Source: Parapusillimonas granuli
GTDB taxonomy: Bacteria > Pseudomonadota > Gammaproteobacteria > Burkholderiales > Burkholderiaceae_B
Direction: 5' to 3'
Assembly: GCF_013416525.1 (NCBI RefSeq)
Contig: NZ_JACCEM010000011.1
Location: 80,493 to 144,492 of the forward strand
DNA: 64,000 bases
Position numbers and translations under genes: made by a program. Of the stretch, positions 52,445 through 63,024 are shown one piece after another (the first letter of the stretch is position 1; the number at the start of each line of letters is the position of its first letter). Below the pieces are notes generated by a model. It saw only the letters and a list, made by a program, of their open reading frames with translations. It was not told where the DNA came from and made no database searches.

Positions 52445-53170
52445 ATGAGCATCAAATTATCAGCGATAGCACTGGGCATCACCTTGACGTACGGCGCGAC
52501 GGCCGCCCTGGCGGCCGATACGGCCACCGTGTACCAACAGGGCAACGACAACTCGGCAACCATCGAACAGTTCGACAACAACGACGCCACCGCCACGATC
52601 TCGTCGTTCGGCAACGGCAACGACAGCACCGTCGAACAATTCGACAGCACGTCCGTATGGGGCACCATCCTGGCCACCGGCAGCTACAACGACGGCGTGA
52701 TCAGCCAGGACCGCGTGCGGGATTCGATCGGGACCATCAACCAGTATGCCGACGGCGGCGATGCCACGATCACCCAGGGCGGCTCGTATGGCGGCGGGTG
52801 GTACAGCCATGGCTGGGGCAGCAGCGGCGAAAACCTCTATGCGACCATCAACCAGTTCAGCGGATGGGGCAACGTGGCCACGGTCGACCAGACCGGCAAG
52901 AAGGCCACCGCCACGGTCAACCAGTCGGGCTATGACAACCTTGCCGACGTGAATCAGCGCGGGATGGGCCCGGCCTACATCACCGCCACGCTGAGCCAGA
53001 GCGGCACCGGCAACGACGGCTTCATCGACCAGAAGGGGTCCAGCCTTCTGGCCACCGTGTCGCAGACGGGTAACTACAACGAAGCCATCGTGATGCAGGC
53101 GGGCAACAACAAGGTCGCAACCGTGACGCAGATCGGCAATAACAACTATAGCTACGTCAATCAGCGCTAA
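52445..53170 (+). CDS. csgA: Curlin repeat protein (curli fibre subunit)
   Basis: 241-residue amyloid subunit exported through CsgG. The signal peptide ends at ALAAD (about residue 24). About nine curlin repeats of 19-22 residues follow with the S/T-x-Q...N...Q pattern, for example ATVNQSGYDNLADVNQ and ATVTQIGNNNYSYVNQ; they are best conserved in the C-terminal half. Residues 111-129 are an unusual insert rich in Gly, Tyr, Trp, Ser and His (QGGSYGGGWYSHGWGSSG) that breaks the repeat ladder. It is the only curlin gene here, so whether it acts as CsgA, CsgB or both is open. It is flanked by two RNA hairpins. Confidence 0.9.
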   Translation: MSIKLSAIALGITLTYGATAALAADTATVYQQGNDNSATIEQFDNNDATATISSFGNGNDSTVEQFDSTSVWGTILATGSYNDGVISQDRVRDSIGTINQYADGGDATITQGGSYGGGWYSHGWGSSGENLYATINQFSGWGNVATVDQTGKKATATVNQSGYDNLADVNQRGMGPAYITATLSQSGTGNDGFIDQKGSSLLATVSQTGNYNEAIVMQAGNNKVATVTQIGNNNYSYVNQR

Positions 53171-53187
53171 CTGTATAGCGTAGCACT

Positions 53188-53221
53188 CGTTCACGGCGCC
53201 GTCCATTCCGGCCCGTGAACG
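53188..53221 (+). terminator. Hairpin after the curlin gene (attenuator or partial terminator)
   Basis: CGTTCACGG pairs with CCGTGAACG (9 bp), with a 16-nt loop that can pair further inside. A C/T-rich tract (CCCCCTTTTC) follows after 6 bases, weaker than a classical U-run. It would leave more curlin than csgH mRNA. Confidence 0.65.
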
Positions 53222-53257
53222 GGCCTACCCCCTTTTCGACGCATGCAAGGAGCATCC

Positions 53258-53584
53258 ATGATCACAGCAGACAGCGACATACAGGCCTGGCTGGAAGCCG
53301 CTTCCAGAGCCCAGCCCAGCCTCATCGTGCCCTATGTGAGGTCCGGCCATCAGGCGACGCTGCGATATAGGGTCGAAGCAAGCAAAGAAGGGCGCAGCGG
53401 AAAGTCTGTGCTCAAGCAAGGAGGAAGTGTAACTATTTATCCCGGGCAGGCGGTCAATTTGGGAACGATGAGCCTGACAAGAGAAGCAGGCGACGTTTGC
53501 AGCGTGGTTTTGTCGCTCTACGAAAAGGAAAAAATCGTGGGGAACTACCGCTTCGACTGCCCGCAGATCAGCCGCGGGGATTGA
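53258..53584 (+). CDS. CsgH-like curli chaperone without visible signal peptide
   Basis: 108-residue product matching the CsgH/CsgC-type amyloid inhibitor fold: LRYRVEASKEGRSGKSVLKQ, GGSVTIYPGQAVNLGTMSL and VVLSLYEKEKIVG. In other bacteria it is periplasmic and keeps curlin soluble. Here the N-terminus (MITADSDIQAWLEAASRAQP) is polar and has no signal peptide. AAGGAG sits 5 bases before the ATG, so the start is well supported, and the in-frame sequence upstream is the hairpin. The CXC motif of CsgC is absent; single Cys at SVVL-adjacent and C-terminal positions remain. Either it acts in the cytoplasm or uses another export route. Confidence 0.72.
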   Translation: MITADSDIQAWLEAASRAQPSLIVPYVRSGHQATLRYRVEASKEGRSGKSVLKQGGSVTIYPGQAVNLGTMSLTREAGDVCSVVLSLYEKEKIVGNYRFDCPQISRGD

Positions 53585-53858
53585 TATATAAATATTCTCA
53601 TAAAACATAAGTTATTTAACGAAGGAACACATTTTCTTACTCAAGAACCCCCTTGGCTGCTTCCATACTAGGTAAGAAACAATTCCTTTCACAATTTGTT
53701 TCGCATTGCGATGTACTGTCGGTAGGCTGAATATCCTGCTATCGCGCTGACCTTGTTCCGCCCCGTCAGAGAGCGGACAATGCCATACAGCTTCACGAGA
53801 CGTTCAGCCTGAACTCGGTATCGCTCATAAGTGAACGTCGAACAGGGAAGAACAAAGC

Positions 53859-54593
53859 ATGACCACAATAATTGTCATCGAGCCGCATCCGCTGCTGCGC
53901 CTGGGCATTCTGCAACTACTTTCCGATGGATCCTGCTCCTGCACGCTGGAAGGAGCGGACTACTCACTTTTGGCACGGGAAACCAGCGTACAGCGCAATT
54001 GCGACCTCATCCTTTTGTCCATCTCGTCGTTCGAGGACCTGCATGACCTCGCCCACGCGGCCGACAGGATATGCTCGCCTAAAAGCATACTGCTGCTGTC
54101 GGACAGCAGCAATATGCCCCACAGCGTACAGGGCCTGCCCGCATCGGTGGCCGGCTATGTGGCCAAGAACGCTCCGCCGGAAGTCCTGCAGGCGTCCGTG
54201 AAGCTGGTGCTGGCCGGCGGCAGCTGCTTCCCCATGCGGCCCACCGACACCGGCGCGCAGGCGAGCCTGCCCCTGATCAAGAATTTCGAACCCGTCAAAT
54301 GGCCGCCCAAGAGCGAAAGGCACAACAAGGCGGCCAACGGCAACAATCCGGAATGCGAGATGCTGGGCCTTACCCCGCGCCAGTACGAGGTGCTGGTGCT
54401 GCTGGCCCGCGGCTACCCCATGAAGACCGTGGGGCGGTACTTGAATATTTCGGTGGCCACCGCCAAGGCGCACACCGAAACGCTCTATCAGCGGCTGGAC
54501 GTGCACAACCGCAACGCGGCCGTGTACGCGGCCGTTTCGCGGGGCGCCACCCTGGGCTGGCCTTCGATCCAGAACGCGCCGCACGATACGTGA
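53859..54593 (+). CDS. CsgD-like LuxR regulator with degenerate receiver
   Basis: 244-residue regulator. The receiver begins IIVIEPHPLLRLGILQLLSD, where the usual acidic pair is Glu-Pro, and the phosphoacceptor position reads LILLSIS (Ser54 instead of Asp). Lys103 (VAKNAPPE) is kept. It is therefore probably not phosphorylated, like CsgD. The C-terminal LuxR HTH (about 168-230) has LTPRQYEVLVLLARGYPMKT then LNISVATAKAHTETLY. It lies 275 bp after csgH in the same direction and shares the 9-mer CGAGACGTT with the csgE promoter region. Confidence 0.88.
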   Translation: MTTIIVIEPHPLLRLGILQLLSDGSCSCTLEGADYSLLARETSVQRNCDLILLSISSFEDLHDLAHAADRICSPKSILLLSDSSNMPHSVQGLPASVAGYVAKNAPPEVLQASVKLVLAGGSCFPMRPTDTGAQASLPLIKNFEPVKWPPKSERHNKAANGNNPECEMLGLTPRQYEVLVLLARGYPMKTVGRYLNISVATAKAHTETLYQRLDVHNRNAAVYAAVSRGATLGWPSIQNAPHDT

Positions 54594-54620
54594 ACACGGC
54601 CCTGGAGCCAGGGGTGGAAT

Positions 54621-55178
54621 CTACAGCAGACCCAGTTGCAGGCGTGCCGGTTCGCTGATCATTTCGCGGCTCCAGGGCGGATCCCACACCAGATCGACCT
54701 TGACTTCGTCCACGCCATGGATGGACTGCAGCTTGCCGCGCGCCTCGTCGGCGATCAGGGTGCCCATGCCGCAGCCCGGCGCCGTCAGCGTCATTTGGAC
54801 TTCGATGCGGAAGCGGCCCTCTTCCGCGGCCGGCATGACCTTGCAGCTGTAGACCAGGCCCAGGTTGACGATGTCGATGGGGATCTCCGGGTCGTAGCAG
54901 GTGGCAAGCAGGCTCCAGGCGCAATCTTCGACGTACTGGGCCGTGACCGGGCCTTCCGGCGCATGGTTGACGTCTTCGGTGGGCTCGAAGCCCAGGGCGT
55001 CTCCGTCGGCGCCTTCCACCCGGTACAGATTGCCCTCGACCATGACGGTGTAGCTGCCGCCCAGCTGCTGGGTGATGGTGGCCTCGCAGCCTTTCTCGAT
55101 CGTCACCGGCGAGCCGTACGGAACCGACACCGCCGGGCAATCCCGGCTGACGATGACATCTTGACGCGTATAACTCAT
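54621..55178 (-). CDS. sufT: SUF-associated Fe-S maturation protein SufT
   Basis: 185-residue protein with a C-terminal MIP18/DUF59 domain: YDPEIPIDIVNLGLVYSCKV, TLTAPGCGMG (Cys136) and VDLVWDPPWSREMIS. The N-terminal 80 residues are a SufT-specific beta domain. It helps load Fe-S clusters onto target proteins. Last gene of the suf operon, 10 bp after sufU. ATG at 55178 is used; the longer frame has no similarity. Confidence 0.92.
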   Translation of the reverse strand: MSYTRQDVIVSRDCPAVSVPYGSPVTIEKGCEATITQQLGGSYTVMVEGNLYRVEGADGDALGFEPTEDVNHAPEGPVTAQYVEDCAWSLLATCYDPEIPIDIVNLGLVYSCKVMPAAEEGRFRIEVQMTLTAPGCGMGTLIADEARGKLQSIHGVDEVKVDLVWDPPWSREMISEPARLQLGLL

Positions 55179-55188
55179 GATGAACCTC

Positions 55189-55644
55189 TTACTCGGTGCG
55201 CGCGGTGTCGCGGGCCCGAGTGATTGCATTGTGCAGCGTATGCCAGGCCAGCGTCGCGCACTTCACCCTGGCGGGGAATTCGCGCACGCCCGAAAGCACT
55301 TCGAGCTTGCCGAAATCCCGCGCCTCGGGCTGCGCCTCGGTCAGCATGGCGTGCATGTCGCGGAACAGGTCTTCGGCTTCCTGCACCGTCTTGCCCTTGA
55401 CGGCTTCCGTCATGAGCGAGGCCGAGGCCGTGGAAATGGCGCAGCCGTGCCCCACGAAGCTGACCCGCTCGATGAGGCCGTCCTTGACGATGGCATAGAC
55501 GGTGAGCTGGTCGCCGCACAAGGGGTTGTGGCCGTCGGCCGTATGGCTGGCGTCCGGCATGGCGTGGAAGTTGCGCGGATTGCGGTTGTGGTCGAAGATC
55601 ACTTCCTGGTAAAGCTCGCGCAGATCGCTGTGCTGATCGCTCAT
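55189..55644 (-). CDS. sufU: Sulfur transfer protein SufU
   Basis: 151-residue sulfur acceptor from SufS. The ligand set is complete: Cys43 and Asp45 (PLCGDQL), Cys68 (GHGCAISTASAS) and Cys129 (RVKCATLAWHTL), the zinc-binding SufU pattern, with the SufU-type insertion between Cys68 and Cys129. An upstream in-frame ATG (55662) would overlap sufS; the ATG at 55644 is preferred. It stands in for SufE in this operon. Confidence 0.93.
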   Translation of the reverse strand: MSDQHSDLRELYQEVIFDHNRNPRNFHAMPDASHTADGHNPLCGDQLTVYAIVKDGLIERVSFVGHGCAISTASASLMTEAVKGKTVQEAEDLFRDMHAMLTEAQPEARDFGKLEVLSGVREFPARVKCATLAWHTLHNAITRARDTARTE

Positions 55645-55645
55645 C

Positions 55646-56896
55646 CTAGCTTCCTGTTCCAAACAATTTCTGTGCCTTGCGCAGCGCGCTGATCAGGGCC
55701 GCCACGTCGTCCGGCGTGTTGTACGCGGCGAACGACGCCCGCGCGGTGCCGGGTATGCCGAAGCGCGCCATGAGCGGCATGGCGCAATGGTGGCCGGCGC
55801 GTATGGCGACGCCTTCGGTGTCCAGTATGGTGCCCAGGTCGTGCGGGTGGATGCCGTCGACCACGAAAGACGCGATGCCGGCCTTTTGTCCGGCGGTGCC
55901 GATCAGGCGCACGCCCGGCAGGGCCAGCAACTGCTCGGTGGCGTGCTCGAGCAAGGCGTGTTCGTGGGCGGCGATGGCGTCCAGGCCCACGCCCCGCACA
56001 TAGCGGATGGCGGCGTCCAGGCCGACCACGCCGGCGATGTTGGGGGTGCCGGCCTCGAAGCGCTGGGGCACGTCGGCATAGGTGCTGCGCTCGAAGCTGA
56101 CCGTGTGGATCATGTCGCCGCCGCCCTGCCACGGAGGCATGTCCTTGAGGATGCCGTAGCGCGCGTACAGGGCGCCGATGCCGGTCGGGCCGTACAGCTT
56201 GTGGCCGGAGAACACGTAGAAATCGCAATCGAGCGCCTGCACGTCGACGACTTTGTGCGCCACCGCCTGGGCGCCGTCCACCAGCACCTTGGCGCCGGCT
56301 TCGTGGGCCAGGCGCGTCATTTCCTGGACGGGGTTGATGGTGCCCAGGGCATTGGACACATGCGCGATCCCGACCAGGCGCGTGCGCGGCCCCAGCAGGG
56401 CGCGGTAGTCTTCGAGACGGATTTCGCCGCTGTCGGTGACGGGCACCACCTTGATGGACGCGCCCACTTGTTCGCACAGCATTTGCCATGGAACGATGTT
56501 GGAGTGGTGCTCCATGCCGGTCAGCACGATTTCATCGCCCGGGCCGACGGCGCCCCGCCCCCAGCTGTGGGCGACGAGGTTGATGCCTTCGGTCGTGCCG
56601 CGCGTGAAGACGATCTCTTCGCTGCGCGCGGCATTCAGCAGGCGGCGCACGCTTTCGCGGCCCTGCTCGTACAGGTCGGTGGAATGCTGCGACAGCCAAT
56701 GGACGCCGCGGTGGATGTTGGCGTTGGAGCGTTCGTAATAGCGGCTTTCGGCCTCGATGACCGCGGCGGGCTTCTGGGTGGTCGCGCCGTTGTCCAGATA
56801 GACCAGCCGGCGCCCCTTGACGGGATGCTGCAGGATGGGGAAGTCGTTTCGGAGGTCCAGCAGGACCGGAACGGAAGCCACGGCGGGCGCATTCAT
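55646..56896 (-). CDS. sufS: Cysteine desulfurase SufS
   Basis: 416-residue PLP enzyme taking sulfur from cysteine. PLP Lys233 in FSGHKLYGPTG; catalytic Cys371 in RAGHHCAMPLMARFG; MEHHSNIVPWQ and VDGAQAVAHKVVDVQ are family segments. ATG at 56896 overlaps the sufD stop as ATGA. All catalytic residues are intact. Confidence 0.95.
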   Translation of the reverse strand: MNAPAVASVPVLLDLRNDFPILQHPVKGRRLVYLDNGATTQKPAAVIEAESRYYERSNANIHRGVHWLSQHSTDLYEQGRESVRRLLNAARSEEIVFTRGTTEGINLVAHSWGRGAVGPGDEIVLTGMEHHSNIVPWQMLCEQVGASIKVVPVTDSGEIRLEDYRALLGPRTRLVGIAHVSNALGTINPVQEMTRLAHEAGAKVLVDGAQAVAHKVVDVQALDCDFYVFSGHKLYGPTGIGALYARYGILKDMPPWQGGGDMIHTVSFERSTYADVPQRFEAGTPNIAGVVGLDAAIRYVRGVGLDAIAAHEHALLEHATEQLLALPGVRLIGTAGQKAGIASFVVDGIHPHDLGTILDTEGVAIRAGHHCAMPLMARFGIPGTARASFAAYNTPDDVAALISALRKAQKLFGTGS

Positions 56897-58200
56897 GAGA
56901 AGTCTCCCAGGGCGGCGCCGCCGGGCACCAGCGACTGGATCGCGGCGACCACCCGTTCGCGCAGGCATTCGGGTTCGATGCGATGCACGGCTTCGGCGGC
57001 GAAGGCGTAAGTCAGCACGTTGCGGGCGTGGGCTTCGTCCAGGCCGCGCGAACGCAGGTAGAACAGGCTGTCCGCGCTGATCTGCCCGACGGTAGCGCCA
57101 TGCGCGCATTTCACGTCGTCGGCGTAGATTTCGAGTTCGGGACGGGCGTCCGCCTTGGCCATGCGCGAAAGCAGCAGGCTGTCGGAACGCTGGACCGCGT
57201 CGGTCTTGTCGGCGCCGGGAGCGACCAGGATGCGGCCCCCGAACACGCCGCGCGCATTGCCGTCGAGCACGCCGCGGAAAAACTCGCGGCTGACGCCGAA
57301 GGGGCGCGCGTGGTCGATGAGCGTATGGTGGTCGACATGGCGCCGGCCATCGACGTAATACAGGCCGTTGAGCAGCGTTTCGCAGTGGTCCCCGTTGAAG
57401 CGGGTGGCGATGTCATGGCGCGCCAGGCGGGCGCCGAAGGACATGGAGTGCGAGTTGTAGACCGACCCCTGCTCCTGTTCGGCGGCGATGACGCCCAGGT
57501 GGAAGGCTTGCGGGTCTTCCTGCTGCAGCTTCAGGTGCGTGATGTTGGCGTCGGCCGCCAGCTTCAGGCGGGTGACGGCGTTGGTCAGGCTTGCGCCGCT
57601 GCCCTGCCCCACGTAATGCTCGACGATGACCGCACGGGCGCCCGCTTCGGCCTGCACCAGGTTGCGCGGGAAGCTGGCCGCGCCCGGGCCGGCGGAAATG
57701 AACAGCAGGTGCACGGGCCGGTCGATCGAGACACCGCGCCCCAGCCGGATGTAGGCGCCGTCGGAGGCGAACGCGGTATTCAGCGCCTCGGTGGCCGAGC
57801 CGCTGCGCTCGTTTCCGAACAATTCCTCGACTTGCTCGGGCGCATCCGCCAATGCCTGGGACAGGCTGCGCAGTTCGGCGCCGGCGGGCAGCGCCTGGAT
57901 GTCGGAAAGCTCGGGCGCGTAGCGGCCGTCGACGAACACCATGCAATGGCCGTCTTCGGGACGGCGCGCGCGCGCCACCGCTTCCTGGACCGGACCCGGG
58001 GCCGCCGCCGCGAACGATTGCTGTTCGAGCAGGGCCAGCGAGGTGTGGTGCCAGTCTTCCTGGCGCGCCGTGGGCCAGCCTTCCGCGGCGAAACGGTCCA
58101 GGGCCCGCTTGCGCACGGCGGCCAGCCAAGGCACGCCGGCGCCCGCCAGGCTGCGCTCGCGCGTGGCGAAATCGGCTACCCAGGTGTCTACGGAGCTCAT
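56893..58200 (-). CDS. sufD: Fe-S cluster assembly scaffold SufD
   Basis: 435-residue scaffold subunit that forms SufBC2D. The C-terminal right-handed beta helix has [40 protein letters not shown] and [20 protein letters not shown], with the conserved His of CAHGAT. The N-terminal helical region ([20 protein letters not shown]) is typical. It overlaps sufC and sufS by 4 bp each. Confidence 0.94.
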   Translation of the reverse strand: MSSVDTWVADFATRERSLAGAGVPWLAAVRKRALDRFAAEGWPTARQEDWHHTSLALLEQQSFAAAAPGPVQEAVARARRPEDGHCMVFVDGRYAPELSDIQALPAGAELRSLSQALADAPEQVEELFGNERSGSATEALNTAFASDGAYIRLGRGVSIDRPVHLLFISAGPGAASFPRNLVQAEAGARAVIVEHYVGQGSGASLTNAVTRLKLAADANITHLKLQQEDPQAFHLGVIAAEQEQGSVYNSHSMSFGARLARHDIATRFNGDHCETLLNGLYYVDGRRHVDHHTLIDHARPFGVSREFFRGVLDGNARGVFGGRILVAPGADKTDAVQRSDSLLLSRMAKADARPELEIYADDVKCAHGATVGQISADSLFYLRSRGLDEAHARNVLTYAFAAEAVHRIEPECLRERVVAAIQSLVPGGAALGDFS

Positions 58201-58964
58201 GCCGCCGCCCCCTTCCGGGCCTCGGCTTCGCTGATCCAGCCGTAGCCGCGCTCTTCGAGTTCCAGCGCCAGTTCGCGCCCGCCCGTGCGCACGATGCGGC
58301 CGCCGGCCAGCACGTGCACGAAGTCGGGGACGATGTAGTCGAGCAGGCGCTGATAATGGGTGATGACGATCAGGGCGCGCTCGGGGGAACGCAGGCGGTT
58401 CACGCCGTCGGCCACCACCTTCAGCGCGTCGATGTCCAGGCCCGAATCGGTTTCGTCCAGGATGGCCAGCTTGGGCTCCAGCAACGTCATTTGCAGTACT
58501 TCATTGCGCTTCTTCTCGCCGCCGGAAAAGCCTTCATTGACGGAGCGGTACAGGAATTCTTCCTTCATGCCGACCGCCTTCATTTCCGCCTTGACGCGCT
58601 TGATGAAATCCATGGCGTCGAGTTCGGGCAGGCCCTGGTGGCGCCGGGCCGCATTGACCGCGGTGCGCAGGAAATAGGCGTTGGACACGCCCGGGATCTC
58701 GATGGGGTACTGGAAGGCCAGGAACAGGCCCGAGCGCGCGCGTTCTTCGATGGGCATGGACAGCAGGTCGCGCCCCATCCATTCCACCGAGCCGCTTTCG
58801 ACGATATAGTCCTCGCGCCCCGCCAGCACCTGGGACAGCGTGCTCTTGCCCGAGCCGTTGGGACCCATGATGGCGTGCACTTCGCCGGCCTTCACTTCCA
58901 GGCTCAGGCCGCGCAGGATGGGCTTCTGTTCGACGCGGGCGTGCAAATCCTTGATACTCAGCAT
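58197..58964 (-). CDS. sufC: Fe-S cluster assembly ATPase SufC
   Basis: 255-residue ABC-type ATPase: [16 protein letters not shown] (Walker A), signature [14 protein letters not shown], Walker [17 protein letters not shown] and [11 protein letters not shown] (switch His). The Asp-Ser-Gly-Leu-Asp motif is that of SufC. It powers conformational change of the SufB/SufD scaffold. Confidence 0.96.
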   Translation of the reverse strand: MLSIKDLHARVEQKPILRGLSLEVKAGEVHAIMGPNGSGKSTLSQVLAGREDYIVESGSVEWMGRDLLSMPIEERARSGLFLAFQYPIEIPGVSNAYFLRTAVNAARRHQGLPELDAMDFIKRVKAEMKAVGMKEEFLYRSVNEGFSGGEKKRNEVLQMTLLEPKLAILDETDSGLDIDALKVVADGVNRLRSPERALIVITHYQRLLDYIVPDFVHVLAGGRIVRTGGRELALELEERGYGWISEAEARKGAAA

Positions 58965-58976
58965 GACTACTTCTCC

Positions 58977-60436
<1,460 letters not shown>

Positions 60437-60440
<4 letters not shown>

Positions 60441-60940
60441 TTACGATGACTCCATGTCGTGGGAGATACCGCGACGGCCCTGGCGCCCGCTCCGGGCGCG
60501 GGCCGCGCGGTCAATGGAAATTCCATGGGTGTTGCGGCGGGATGTATCATGTCGGCGACGCTGACGTTTTCCAGGGTGCGCCGGACGATGGCATTGATGC
60601 GTTGCCAATTCGTGCGAATGTGGCACCCCGATTCGACGCTACAGGCGCCCGGCAGGGCCGTGCATTCGGTCAGGCCGAAGGGCTGTTCTTCAAGAGCGTC
60701 TATAATGTCGGCGATGCTGATCGATTCGGCCGGCCGGCCCAGCACGTACCCGCCCCGCGCGCCGCGGCTGCTTTTGACGAGTTCGCGCTGGCCCAGCAGC
60801 TTCAGGATCTTGCTGACGGTGGGCTGGCCCAAGCCCAAGGTGGCCGCCAAGTCGGCCGCACTGAACATGCGGTCGGGGCAGCCTGCCATGTGGGTCAGCA
60901 CCAATGTGCCGTAGTCGATGATTTTACTGATGCGCAGCAC
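60437..60940 (-). CDS. sufR: Rrf2/IscR-family SUF operon regulator
   Basis: 167-residue winged-helix regulator: [37 protein letters not shown] as recognition region, and [13 protein letters not shown]. Three Cys (Cys93, Cys100, Cys106; C-x6-C-x5-C) can bind an Fe-S cluster, as in IscR. The start is GTG at 60940 with GGAGG upstream; the longer frame is not similar. A perfect inverted repeat lies 28-52 bp before the start, so it probably represses its own operon when clusters are plentiful. It is the first gene of the suf operon. Confidence 0.93.
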
Positions 60941-60967
60941 CCTGCTGCCTCCGTTTGAACTGTAAAA

Positions 60968-60992
60968 ATATAGTACCACTTTAGTACTATAT
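60968..60992. promoter_or_regulatory. Rrf2-type operator-like palindrome of the suf operon
   Basis: ATATAGTAC (60968-60976) and GTACTATAT (60984-60992), perfect 9-bp arms, 7-bp spacer. It resembles IscR-type sites (ATA...GAC/GTAC...TAT) and sits just before the regulator gene. Confidence 0.8.
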
Positions 60993-61088
60993 GAGTCAAG
61001 ACGGCGACGGGCCTGTGGCTTTCTTGCGCATCAGCCCGCTTTCAACGCCGACGCCCCCCCGGGCGGGCCCCGCACGACGAACCACGGC

Positions 61089-62870
61089 TCATTGCTCATC
61101 GCCCGCCTGCTGCAGCGCCCACATCTGCGCATAGCGCCCTCCGCGCTGCATCAGCTCCCGATGCGACCCCGCCTCCAGCACCCTGCCGTGATCCAGCACG
61201 ATGATCTCGTCCGCGTCCACGACCGTGGACAGCCGATGCGCGATGATCAGCGTCGTGCGGTCCTTGGCGATCTGGCCCAGCTCCTCCTGGATGGCCCGCT
61301 CCGTCCGCGTGTCCAGCGCGCTGGTGGCTTCGTCCAGAATCAGTATGGGCGGATTTTTCAGCAAAGTGCGGGCGATGGCGACGCGCTGCTTCTCGCCGCC
61401 CGAGAGCTTCAGGCCGCGCTCGCCCACCTGCGTCTGATAGCCGTCGGGCAGGCCCATGACGAAATCATGGATGCGCGCCGCCTTGGCTGCCTGGACGATC
61501 TCATCCTGCGACGCCGCCGGGTTTCCATAGGCGATGTTGTAGAGAATCGTATCGTTGAACAGCACCGTGTCCTGCGGCACGATGCCGATATGCTGGCGCA
61601 GGCTGGCCTGGGTCAAATCCCGGATGTCCGTGCCGTTGATCTTGACGGCGCCCCGGTCGACATCATAGAAGCGGAACATCAGGCGCGACAGCGTCGACTT
61701 GCCGGCGCCCGAGGCGCCCACCACCGCCAGCGTCCCGCCCGGGGGTATGCGGAAGCTGACATCGAACAGGATCTGCCGCCGCGGCTCGTAGCCGAAATCG
61801 ACGTGCTCGAACTCCACGCCGGCCTGGCCGGCCTTCAGGCGGCGGGCGCCCGGGCGGTCGGCCACCTCCTGGCCCTGCTCCAGCAGGCCGAACATGCGCT
61901 CCATGTCGGCCAGCGCGTGCTTGATCTCGCGGTACACGAAGCCCAGAAAGTTCAGCGGCGCATAGAGCTGGGTCAGGTAGGCCGACACCAGCACCACGTC
62001 GCCCACCGACATGGTCTGACGCACCACGCCGCTGGCCGACAGCCACAACAGCAAGGTGATGCCCGTCGTGATGATGACGCCCTGCCCCATGTTCAGGAAG
62101 TTCAGGGAAACCTGGTTCTTGACCGCCGAATCCACCCATTTGCCCAGGTTCCGGTCGTAGCGGTCGACTTCCCAGCCCTCGTTGCCGAAATACTTCACGG
62201 TCTCGTAGTTGATCAGCGCGTCGATCGCCTTGGTGTTGGCCTTGCTGTCCAGATCGTTCATGCTGCGCCGGTACACCATGCGCCTTTCGGTCACCAGCAG
62301 GGTGAACGCCACATAACAGGCGATGGTGCCCAGGGTCACGGCGGCGAAGGCCAGGTCGTAGCGCCACAGCAGGATGGCCGCCACCATGCCGATCTCGAGC
62401 AGGGTCGGCAGAATGTTGAAGACCATGAAATTGAGCAGGAAGCCGATGCCCTTGGTGCCGCGCTCGATGTCGCGGCTCAGCCCTCCGGTCTGGCGCTGCA
62501 TGTGGAAGCGCAGCGACAGCGAAAACAGATGCTGGAAAAGCTGGCCGGCGATGCGCCGGATCGACCCTTGCGTGACCCGCGCGAACAGCGCGTCGCGCAA
62601 TTCACCGAACACGCTGGTCGCCAGGCGCGCAAAACCGTAGCCCGCCAGCGCCGCGACCGGCAGCGCGAGCGCGGTGGGAGGCACGCTCAAGGCATCGACC
62701 AACTGCTTCAGGTACAGCGGCAGTATGACGCTGGCCACCTTGGCTGCCACCAGACAGGCCAGCGCCGCGACCACCCTCCATTTGAACTGCCATACGAAAG
62801 GCAGCAGGGACTTGATGGTCTTCAGATCGTTGCGATTGGACGGCGCGGGGCCACGGTGGTTGAGTCGCAT
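61089..62870 (-). CDS. Atm1/HMT1-type ABC exporter
   Basis: 593-residue half-transporter with an N-terminal six-helix domain (about 20-320) and a C-terminal ATPase: Walker A GASGAGKSTLSRLMFRFYD, signature LSGGEKQRVAIARTLL, Walker B ILILDEATSALD and AHRLSTVV. LSRDIERGTKGIGFLLNFMV followed by FNILPTLLEIG is the mark of the Atm1 group, which exports glutathione-bound sulfur or metal species. Placement beside the suf operon agrees. ATG at 62870 is chosen; the longer frame to 62969 lacks similarity. Confidence 0.9.
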   Translation of the reverse strand: MRLNHRGPAPSNRNDLKTIKSLLPFVWQFKWRVVAALACLVAAKVASVILPLYLKQLVDALSVPPTALALPVAALAGYGFARLATSVFGELRDALFARVTQGSIRRIAGQLFQHLFSLSLRFHMQRQTGGLSRDIERGTKGIGFLLNFMVFNILPTLLEIGMVAAILLWRYDLAFAAVTLGTIACYVAFTLLVTERRMVYRRSMNDLDSKANTKAIDALINYETVKYFGNEGWEVDRYDRNLGKWVDSAVKNQVSLNFLNMGQGVIITTGITLLLWLSASGVVRQTMSVGDVVLVSAYLTQLYAPLNFLGFVYREIKHALADMERMFGLLEQGQEVADRPGARRLKAGQAGVEFEHVDFGYEPRRQILFDVSFRIPPGGTLAVVGASGAGKSTLSRLMFRFYDVDRGAVKINGTDIRDLTQASLRQHIGIVPQDTVLFNDTILYNIAYGNPAASQDEIVQAAKAARIHDFVMGLPDGYQTQVGERGLKLSGGEKQRVAIARTLLKNPPILILDEATSALDTRTERAIQEELGQIAKDRTTLIIAHRLSTVVDADEIIVLDHGRVLEAGSHRELMQRGGRYAQMWALQQAGDEQ

Positions 62871-63024
62871 GCGGAAAAAGAGGGAAAGAAGGATGCCGGG
62901 GCGCGGCTGCGCCCCACATTGTACGTTGCGCGAACGCGCGGCCCGGCCGCCGCGCAAAGACAGCTCCAAGCAAGGAAACAGCTAATACAATACGTCTTTC
63001 ACCCGGTTGTGGTCTGGAGCACGC

